Assembly: GCA_028673005.1 (NCBI GenBank)
Contig: CM054116.1
Location: forward strand, 67,903,315 to 67,967,314
DNA length: 64,000 nt
Source: Tanypteryx hageni
Taxonomy: Eukaryota > Arthropoda > Insecta > Odonata > Petaluridae
Direction: 5' to 3'
Shown piece by piece: positions 56,057 to 64,000 of the stretch. Under the pieces are notes generated by a model. It had not been told where the DNA came from. It saw nothing but the letters and a program-made list of their open reading frames with translations, and ran no database searches. How positions within the stretch are numbered: the stretch's first letter is position 1; each line of letters begins with the position of its first letter. The position numbers and the translations under genes were made by a program.

Positions 56057-58528
56057 ATACATGTTCCCCCGCTTTCCACCTACTCTTAAAGTCTAGTATG
56101 TACCTTAAAGAATAAAAATTATGATTTCCATCGTGTTTGAATAGTTCTCTATTTTATCTCTTGTGGAATTCTTGTCCTCAAAAAGTTTAACTTCGAAGAA
56201 ATGGTATTTTCACAAAAACTTTCAAATTTAATGATTATACATGAAACTTTTTTACATTATAGAGTAGCATTCGCTTACGTCAGAAAAAATACTTTCGGTA
56301 ATAGAGGGTTAAAAGGAACGCGATCCGGCAAGTGGATGAAGGATCCATACTAAAATGTTTCCGAGTAGCAAGAAAGAAGAAACTTTTTTTCCCGTGTTTG
56401 TGGCAATCGCCATTGAGACGATAAAAATAATAATAACGTGATTACAGCAACAAAGTTTAACGTTCGGTGCTGTAGTTTAGAGGAATGATCGTCGTTAGAA
56501 TTACAGATAAAAATGCACGAGCTGTAGAGACCTGAATTATTGTTCAAAGAAAGAAATTCTTATTTCCTGCACTTTTTGCCACGTAAATTCTCAAATTCAA
56601 AGCAACCTTGGTGAAAAATACGGCGAAAACATAATGTTACGCTTTCCATTAAAAGCTGTTGTTCTGCCATTACAACTAAAAAAATGATAAGGATTTTTTT
56701 AGCAATTATATCAATAAATATAAATGTGGCAAATTAAAGCTCTACTTGAAAGCACAGACGTTTATTGCCCAGAGGCAGCACAATTAAGATAACATATATG
56801 GACAAGAGAAAATTTTTAACATCCTTAAGCAAAAATAAATAGGTTGTTTTCAGCTTTACTTAAAAAAAAACGGGGAAGAAAATCGTTTCCTAATTTCCTA
56901 CAGAACGATAAACAGTATAGGTATGTTCGGTAGCGTTTAACACTTGAAAAAGACCGACATTGAAGTATGCAGACCCCACTCGAAAACCATTACAAACTGC
57001 CGAAACAACCATTATTTCGATGTAACACTGAAATAGAAGTCGGAGAACGAGAGAACTTTGAATTTGAAGAAACTGGGGAGGGGGGATGAAATAGGTGGGA
57101 AAAGAGATCTCTTGGGACCTGTAGGGCATGAGAGATCTCGAAATTTTAAGGACACTGTGCGATAATGGGAAGGGATTAAATCCGAGGATGGATTGGGAGA
57201 GATCGAGAGATATACGAGGGGGGTAATGGAGAGTTAAGGGAGGGAGAAATTAAAGGGTTTGAACGTCAGAAAGGTCTAAAGGGTAATTCGTCTCTTAAGG
57301 AATGACACAAAAGATGGGCCTGAAAGGAAAGGGTTGCGCCAAAAGAAAATTGGACGAGGCAGTGCAGTTGACAAGAGTTTGGAAGCGAATGGGAGAGGCT
57401 TTGGTCCTTCTAGCGAATGTGGCTGGTTTTTAGGGGCGGTGAAGATTTAAGAGTGAAAGGAAGAGTTTACGAGCTGCTATCTCTTGTACCATTACTTCTT
57501 TTAAACAAGAAGGATACTCCATAATTGGAATGAGCAGAGATTTAAAAGGCTTTCTTAATAATAAATGCGAATAAACCGGTATCAAAAGGATCACTAATAC
57601 CTAATTTAATTTAAATCCACCCACTATCTTCGGAGATTATACGGACGGATGGACAGATGGACGGAGGAGTTGTGTCCATAATAATGCATAAAAATCATAC
57701 GAAGTTCAATTAATTTACGGTAGACATTTATCGATGAGGAGTAGCTTTTCTACAGTAGACTGAGAACATTCAAAACTACATATTAACAATAAAATGTCTG
57801 TATTATATTAAAGACATTTGCCAGCCCCAGGGATATTAAATGCACATTATGAGTCTGTTGAAAACTCGAGCATCATTAATGCACGCGTTTAATGTATAGT
57901 TATCTCACGGCAAGCAAATCTAAAACGAACTTCGATATCAAGAATTATAGCATGAGCACATGGAAGAAATGTTTAGATTGGTTGTCTTTAGGTGGCTACT
58001 ATTCTAAACATGTTCCAAACATTTGAATATGTGCTCGCAGGCGGATAAAATTCAAGATTAAAATTTTAAAGTGCCTACTTATCTACATAAAAATGTAGTT
58101 CTTAATGGATCACTCCTGGCATATAAAACTGTTCTCTATAATTTTGAATAGGCACATTTTGCATTCCCGTTCCCCTCTGCCTCAATTATTGAAATATCTT
58201 CTACCCCCTCTTTCCGACCTCTTCGTTCTTTTATATATATTTTTGGAAATGACTAAAGATTCTGACGGCTTTCTTGCAATTATTACATAACAATAAATTT
58301 TTGTTATCCATTTCAGTATGTAATGGCATTAGAAAATTAAAATTCAGCTATTGTTACATAGATTAAAAGTAATTGCAGTTCAAAGATAGAGAAAAAGAAG
58401 TCATTGATGAGGATGCCACTTTGCTTTAAAAGCTCAATATCTCAAGAGCCCCGAATATATTGTTTTATTATTCTAAAAGCTGACTTGATCGACATAACAT
58501 ATCGCTTATTTTCAAGTCGCTGAATAAA
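56057..58528. other. AT-rich DNA; GA patch; one tail-like fragment
   Basis: A GA-rich patch runs from about 57050 to 57280. 57600-57720 contains GGACGGATGGACAGATGGACGG and may be another non-LTR 3'-tail remnant. No gene-like frame. Confidence 0.35.
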
Positions 58529-58864
58529 ATGAGTATTTCCAATTTGATCAATTTCGCACATTGGAATTTATGCGCAGAACGAATAGAACAATTATTTTTT
58601 CGAGCCAAGATATATTCAACTTCAGTCGATTCATATGTATGTTATGAAAACAGAATTTATCAGTTTAAAGGTGCAGTCTATAAAGTCTCTGGCAATCAAA
58701 GATTACAATCGCTTAACTTTTATAATAATCGATACGTATCCGTAACGAATAACAAGCCATTGAGCTGGAAAATCGGGAAGTCAGATGAGGGCAAACTAAT
58801 TAACCACAATATTCTATTTCATAATACGATTGATAAATATTTATCGGCGTCTACTAGCGTGTAG
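58529..58864 (+). CDS. Unrecognised 111-codon open frame
   Basis: True ATG at 58529 in a plain AAAATG context. The predicted product (MSISNLINFAHW...) is not low-complexity. It has several aromatic-rich segments (SYVCYENRIYQFKG, SLNFYNNRYVSV) and no signal peptide, membrane segment or motif I can place. AT-rich codon use agrees with the surrounding DNA, so coding bias cannot be claimed. It is followed 62 bp later by another frame on the same strand, which could mean one decayed gene or coincidence. Confidence 0.2.
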   Translation: MSISNLINFAHWNLCAERIEQLFFRAKIYSTSVDSYVCYENRIYQFKGAVYKVSGNQRLQSLNFYNNRYVSVTNNKPLSWKIGKSDEGKLINHNILFHNTIDKYLSASTSV

Positions 58865-58925
58865 CAGCATGTAAAAGAGGCGAATATCTAAGGGTTCGTT
58901 AACTTCTAAAATAATTTCACCCTAT

Positions 58926-59207
58926 TTGCTTCACCAAGAAGTTCTCGAGATTCAATTTCGCGAAAAAATACTTGACAGCAGAATTGAAAGAGGGTGGAGA
59001 ATTATTTATAATTTTAAAGAATGGATAAAGGAAATTACCTCGAAAAAGAAAGAAGAAAAACTGAATATGACAGATGTAAAGATGGAAATGAACGGCGTGG
59101 GAACATATGAAATGAGACAGGATAAAAAACAAACAGGAGTTTATAAATGTTATAATCCGAATCGAAAAGAAATTAAGCACAGGAATTCCAGTTCAGGACT
59201 AATATAG
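58926..59207 (+). CDS. Unrecognised 93-codon open frame, Lys/Glu-rich
   Basis: The frame opens with TTG, not ATG, so a spliced or broken upstream part would be needed. The product is charged (segments EWIKEITSKKKEEK and DVKMEMNGVG) and ends KHRNSSSGLI. No domain is recognised. Listed only because it follows the 58529 frame on the same strand and both are unusually long for this AT content. A fragment of a mobile element is as likely as a host exon. Confidence 0.15.
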   Translation: MLHQEVLEIQFREKILDSRIERGWRIIYNFKEWIKEITSKKKEEKLNMTDVKMEMNGVGTYEMRQDKKQTGVYKCYNPNRKEIKHRNSSSGLI

Positions 59208-59539
59208 GTTGGTATTCCAACGTCAACGTGTCGAATTGATTACTCATATTGACAGAAAATGCAATAATCGTCTCAAGGCAACTCTTCAATAAAATGCGAT
59301 TCAAAAGGCTACAAACACTATCATTTACTATAAGAAATACGATCAACTATAAAAATTCTGCTATTAGAATTAAATTTTTACATTTTTATCCTTAAAACAG
59401 TACAAATTTCGCTCCGATAACACAATTATAGGAAATTTTAAAGTACTAAAGAAAAAATCACTGCACAATGGATTTGGGACTATGTAAATCAAATAGGGAA
59501 AAGACGTTCCTGCAATCGAACTCGGGAATTCGATCTTAA

Positions 59540-59670
59540 CCAAATAGAATACGGTCTTGAAGTGGGCTCTGGTAGCACAAGCCTCATACCGAGTTCCACG
59601 AAAATCCATTGATGCAAAAGTTGTTAGTGAGGGACGAACATACACACACAGACACGACCATTTTATAAGG
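59540..59670 (+). mobile_element. Non-LTR 3'-tail-like remnant
   Basis: ACCGAGTTCCACGAAAATCC, then GTTAGTGAGGGACGAACATA and a CACACACAGACA run resemble RTE-like 3' ends. No coding part attached. 59671-60229 holds nothing else. Confidence 0.35.
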
Positions 59671-60229
59671 CTGTGTTTACTTTGGAAACTATCGTAATAA
59701 AACGTCGTTTTTTTACCAATTTTAGGCTTGAATGAATGATTAGACTTTCTTCATCACACTAAAATTTTCTGTAAAGAAATGATTGTTTATTTAAAAGAAA
59801 TATGTACGATATACATAAAGGTATTAGTGATCAGAATAGAATACGATCGAATCTCGGTAACTAACCTCGGTCAATAACTCCAATTTGTGTTAATTCGAAG
59901 ATGTATTCCTCGTTCATACAAGTAAACATTAAAATGAAGATCTACAACTCAAAGTTTCGATAACTTGATCATTTTCTATATTTCCTTTAGGTCAAGTTAT
60001 AGATTCGTTTCTATTGCCGTTATCAGGGTGACATTTAATTAGAGTTTTTTTATTATATCTTTTGACCAATATTTAATTAATGAGAGAAATGGAGAAGCGA
60101 AAGAATAGCGGAATGGGTTGCCGAGATAAAGAGAATGGATGTTGGAGGAAAGCGCTAACGTTTCTCAAAATATATAAATATTTAATAATAACGGTTTCTA
60201 CGTTGCTTATGAAAATATAACGAAGAACC

Positions 60230-60523
60230 ATGGCGATCGTGCAAGCAACCCGCGAGAAAATATTTTCCGCTCAGCGAATCCAGGATGAAAATGCTATCCG
60301 TGACATATTACGAAGGAAACTTCCACGATTTTTAATTAAAGTTACGAACCCAAAACTTTTCCTGGTGAATTCTTTATCGTTAATAAATTATTTTGACTTG
60401 AATTATTCTTATATGATACCACAGAATCTCGAGGTAACTTCCGACTTTAACCGGCCCACTGAAGCATCCTCAGCTGTGGATGCGGCCTCTACCATGCAGA
60501 AAAGTTACCAATCTCTAGTCTAA
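60230..60523 (+). CDS. Unrecognised 97-codon open frame with strong start context
   Basis: ATG at 60230 in AGAACCATGGCG (A at -3, G at +4), a good eukaryotic start. Residues 1-35 are likely helical and basic (REKIFSAQRIQDENAIRDIL). The middle has a hydrophobic stretch (FLVNSLSLINYFDL), and the C-terminus is Ser/Ala-rich. No domain is recognised. It could be an isolated exon, a decayed gene or chance. Confidence 0.2.
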   Translation: MAIVQATREKIFSAQRIQDENAIRDILRRKLPRFLIKVTNPKLFLVNSLSLINYFDLNYSYMIPQNLEVTSDFNRPTEASSAVDAASTMQKSYQSLV

Positions 60524-61290
60524 ATAGATTTTTATTTTAGTAATATTTTCCGTCGATGCTTCTTGCTTTCTTTATGCGGTCATATTCGGTTTTAAGTGCC
60601 ATGATTCCATTTATTGGTTGCGGAAAAACATTCCATGACGTAAAAAAACGCGGTTGTGCTTCGTAAAGCTCAATTAAAACCATTAAACTCTTTATAGTTC
60701 CTCCATTTTAGCGTTACGATCGCAATTTTCTAAACGTACAACGCTCTACGTCATTCGGAGTGTGCCTATCTTCTAATTTAATTTACATTACGCACACAAC
60801 AAAACGAAATTCTCCTAAAAACAATCGATGCGCTGAAATAATTTTAATCACTCATTAAGCGGAATAAAAAAGGTTTTCGTGGGTTTAACAACACTTGTAG
60901 GCGTCTGCAACTAATGAGATGTCATAGGATTTGAGCTTAAACGATTTCTCGAAAGTAAAAAGATTAATAGAAATCAGTATGAGAATAATGGTGATAACTA
61001 AAAGGCGTTGAAATGGATTAATAAGAAGATAAAAGTGAAAATAATAAAAGCGTTCCAGAAATTGACGAGCCGGAGTTTAGGTGGTGAGAAAACGTATTTA
61101 AAAGAACTGATATTCGATAAAAAAATGGAACTCAGAATGAGCCAAATGACTTAATTCTTTCCTAAAAATTATCTCCTTTCCAATCGGGAGTAGTTCTCAA
61201 AATCATCAATATTTCCGTTTTATCCGCTTAAAAACGTCACATCCACAATTTATTGAAGCGCGCGACCTCTGCTGTATCACAAACAATATA
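60524..61290. other. No feature seen
   Basis: AT-rich DNA before the Tigger-like element. Confidence 0.4.
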
Positions 61291-62676
61291 AAGTCAAACC
61301 TGGTTAATTCGAAATTCAAGGGACCAAGAAAAAAATTTAGAATTACAGAAACCTGGATAATTCGACATTTACAAAAACTAGCTATTAAATATAAATACAT
61401 ACAAATATAGAATACAAGAAAATAGATATAACTCACCTTATAATGTAATATGTAATTGAATAACAGTAATTTCATTTTCAAAACGGAACACAAAATTTTA
61501 TTTCAATAATAAGCAACAGAAATTTCAACTTTATCACTATTACCAGCTATGTAGTTAATACATTGTATAAACTCGTTAAGTTGAAGTCATTTAAATCACC
61601 AAATATCAGTAAAAAAACGAACTCATTTAAAGTAGTTCTCTTATATTTTTTTGTTTCAATTTTTGGGCATTCCCTAGCACGATGTGTTGCATGACTTCAC
61701 CAAATTTTTCACATACCGTCACCGGCATATCAGGGGTCTCTGACACGGATCGCTGAAATATGTCCAAAGCCAAAAATACATCTTCCTTTGACGGAAGTGG
61801 CTTAATCAATTCTTCATTATCACTTTCTCTTTCGTTATCGTTCGTGACGTTATCGCTTATGATGTTATCATTTGCAATGACTTCTGATTCGCCGACCGTA
61901 GGATCATAAATTTTTGAAGTTATCAATATTTTTGCTGCTACGCTCAAAGATTTATATGAACTGCATACCGGAGGCATTTTAGGGTAGTTCAAAGTTATTT
62001 TATAAGAAAAGATATTTCTTCACACTCACTTTTGCTACGGTCAAGTGAACGAAATGAACCTTCTCTTATCAAAACGAAGAGAGAACTGACTGGAGAGTTG
62101 TTCTGTCCCTCGCTAGGATGGAGAGTGCAATTAAGACAACTGCCCACCTCCCCTGTCGTGTCCGAGTCCCAATTTTCTACTCAACGTCCTTTCCTTTGAG
62201 TGGAACAAGGCGAATGCATGCTGCGAGAGATCGGAGGTAAATTATTTCTGAGAAATTTTCTATAGTTCTCCTATTTCTCCATTCCCAATGTGCTTGAAAA
62301 AAAATCTTCAGTAAAAGGGTAAGAATCATCACATTCATCGTCCAATCGATGCCCTAGGAAAGAAAAAAATCGCCGTGAGTGATAAAACATGGAAGGGAAT
62401 AATAGACACGGTAAAGGGCAATGGTTGTATTTTCAAACACACTATCTTTACGACCATTAGTTTTTCCTAAATTTAATTTCGAATTATTCAGGGACAAACG
62501 TATTGATACACTGAGCACGGGAATAATTTTCTTTTCGAATTACGAATTATCCAGGTTTTCGAATTATACAGGTGCTTTTATATGTACATTTGCCTACTTG
62601 GCCTTAAATTTAAAAGAAAATTCGAATTATACCAAAATTTCGAGTTCAAGAATTTCAAATTAACCAGGTTTTACTA
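61291..62676 (-). mobile_element. Tigger/pogo-like DNA transposon, internally deleted
   Basis: Left terminus AGTCAAACCTGGTTAATTCG (from 61292) and right terminus, minus strand, AGTAAAACCTGGTTAATTTG (from 62675) are inverted repeats matching at 24 of 26 bases. Subterminal repeats of the phrase CGAATTATCCAGGTTTTCG lie inside both ends, as is usual for Tigger elements. TA precedes the left end (61289-61290); on the right the nearest TA is two bases further out. The element is about 1.39 kb against about 2.4 kb for full Tiggers. Its transposase frame lies on the minus strand. Confidence 0.8.
61627..61992 (-). pseudogene. Shortened Tigger-type transposase
   Basis: 121-codon frame (first ATG at 61975-61977). 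The last about 50 residues match the pattern of Tigger transposase C-termini: an acidic stretch (NDNERESDNEE), then PSKEDVFLALDIFQRSV, and the closing KQKNIREL that stands in for the usual K-Q-x-x-I-T-D-F-F end. The first residues, MPPVCSSYKSLSVAAKI, resemble the basic N-terminal CENP-B helix. This would mean a deletion has joined the start of the gene to its end, removing the whole DDE catalytic domain. The C-terminal match is fairly secure; the N-terminal match is inference. Confidence 0.6.
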
Positions 62677-64000
62677 ATAAATATGCAAAAGCGAGCGCTT
62701 TTTCTGTGAGAACGATGATCTCCAATACGTTCGATGCAGTATCAGTGATGAAATCTCCATGCCACAAATATTTTTCTTTTGACGAGTAATTTCCATTGGA
62801 AGGAGCTTTTACAGCTTACTTTGGCTTAAGTCTACACAATCTCTATAATTTTAAATTAACCTCTCCTGACAGCAGATCGTTGACCGTTAAGTGAATATCA
62901 GCAGGTCGTTTAATTTATTTATCATAAAAGTTTACTTTCACATTAGACTAAAAAGATAGACACTTTCCGATAATTTGGCATAAAAATACATTTAAATGTT
63001 CACTGTTTCATGCACAAATTATTAAACCGGTAAATTTGGTAAAAATAATCGTGTTAATTCTTAAAACAGAAAAAAAAACTAAAATCTGATTCCAGTAGCG
63101 CTTTTTTAGAATGTTCACGTAGATTTTCGGAATCTTCGATCTTTTTCGAAAGCATGTAGAACGTATTTGCGCTTCGATTTTATTGTTGTAGCAACGTACA
63201 CAAAATTAAACTTTACCGTAGTAACGGGCCCATATAGATATTTCCTAAGGGCATTTATATATCCTGCTGATTGTTAAACGGACGGACCCAAAAATCAATA
63301 GGTTTCATGTCAGTCGTCAGTCAAAACTATCCAGAAAATCTAAACAACGCAGTTTTTCTCGTTCCTTCAAAATTTTTCGCACTGGTGGACAAAGTGAAAA
63401 CGTATGCGATATAAAAAAAGCGCAACTTAATCAATTTTAATGAATTTGCATGAATTATACTTTTTAATTTTGTTGTGTGTGTTAAAAATGTGTTAACATT
63501 ATATCCTGACCAAACAAAAAAAAAGCTTCAAGAAAAATTAAGAATTGGAAATTTTACCAAAAATAATAGGGAAAATAAATCAGAATAAAAAAGTATATTT
63601 AATAAAATATATGGCTATAGCTACGCAGTTTATGATTAATTTCCAGAATTTTCTCTCAGAAAAATCAAGAGAAACACGACAGAAGCGTAAATAACAATTT
63701 TCCCACCGTTTCATTAGACACAACTGTTTTTTATTTAAATCCATAAATGTCTCAAATATATGGTAAGTGTATCGCCCAATAAACACGAAGAGGTTAATTT
63801 CACCGCGATTTAAACGCTTACACACGTTGGCAGAATTTATAAAATGCCGCGCTGCAAAACTCATCGTCATAACTCTTCTCGGTGTTTTATTTGTTCTCCC
63901 AGACCAATCTGCCGCCGTGAAATAAGACTTGGGAAAAAACCGATAAGTGAGAGGGAGGGAGTGGGAAAATAACTTCAAGAGGATTGTGACGGCGGTGCAA
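62677..64000. other. AT-rich DNA, no confident gene
   Basis: 63215-63305 contains AACGGGCCCATATAG and AACGGACGGACCC and may be a further non-LTR tail remnant. A 132-codon minus-strand frame at 63580-63978 has no recognisable motif. The window ends in ordinary sequence. Confidence 0.3.

Overview
This window looks like non-coding DNA from an animal nucleus, most likely an arthropod or another invertebrate. It is AT-rich and has no operon-like gene packing, rRNA or clear multi-exon gene. It is full of microsatellites, long purine/pyrimidine strand-biased tracts and decayed transposable elements. These include a Helitron, pogo/Tigger-like and hAT-like DNA transposons, non-LTR retrotransposon fragments and tRNA-derived repeats. 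The arthropod assignment is inference from this repeat mix; no host gene settles it. The longest open frames (up to about 456 codons) lie in GA/CT low-complexity DNA and are almost certainly not genes.

Layout. 0-5 kb: a CT tract, a possible non-LTR tail, a hAT-like end, a tRNA-derived SINE and a reverse copy of a dispersed family called here the ACTTTCTCC family. 5-7.5 kb: a CpG-richer, GA/CT-dense block, possibly promoter or 5'UTR DNA. 9.6-9.8 kb: a tRNA-like sequence inside a perfect 15-bp inverted repeat. 11.6-13.4 kb and 15.7-17.6 kb: long GA or CT tracts. 20-25 kb: a dense transposon cluster. It holds a 1955-bp element with long inverted ends and an exact 8-bp target duplication, a pogo-like MITE nested in it, a second pogo-like element, and two ACTTTCTCC copies. 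25.5-26.1 kb: two tRNA-Gly-like repeats and tandem relatives of their flank. 27.3-27.9 kb: a foldback element carrying a retrotransposon tail. 29.5-29.7 kb: a promoter-like cluster. 31-45 kb: hAT-like remnants, a GA/G-rich tract, a decayed RTE-type reverse transcriptase, another ACTTTCTCC copy and a 154-bp tandem repeat. 49.5 kb: a third tRNA-Gly-like repeat. 51.3-54.3 kb: a Helitron with both termini, carrying OTU-protease and Rep remnants and split by an opposite-strand non-LTR retrotransposon. 55.7-56.1 kb: a foldback with tRNA-like sequences pointing outward. 61.3-62.7 kb: a Tigger/pogo-like element with a shortened transposase frame.

How the parts relate. No host pathway can be read here. 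The coherent story is layered transposition. The retrotransposon landed inside the Helitron's OTU gene, a pogo-like MITE landed inside the 8-bp-duplication element, and a non-LTR tail sits inside a foldback element. The least conventional signal is the recurrence of tRNA-like sequences inside inverted repeats. It appears in at least three settings with unrelated flanking sequence. Gene-like single frames at 42.9, 58.5, 58.9 and 60.2 kb are listed with low confidence because they match nothing I recognise.
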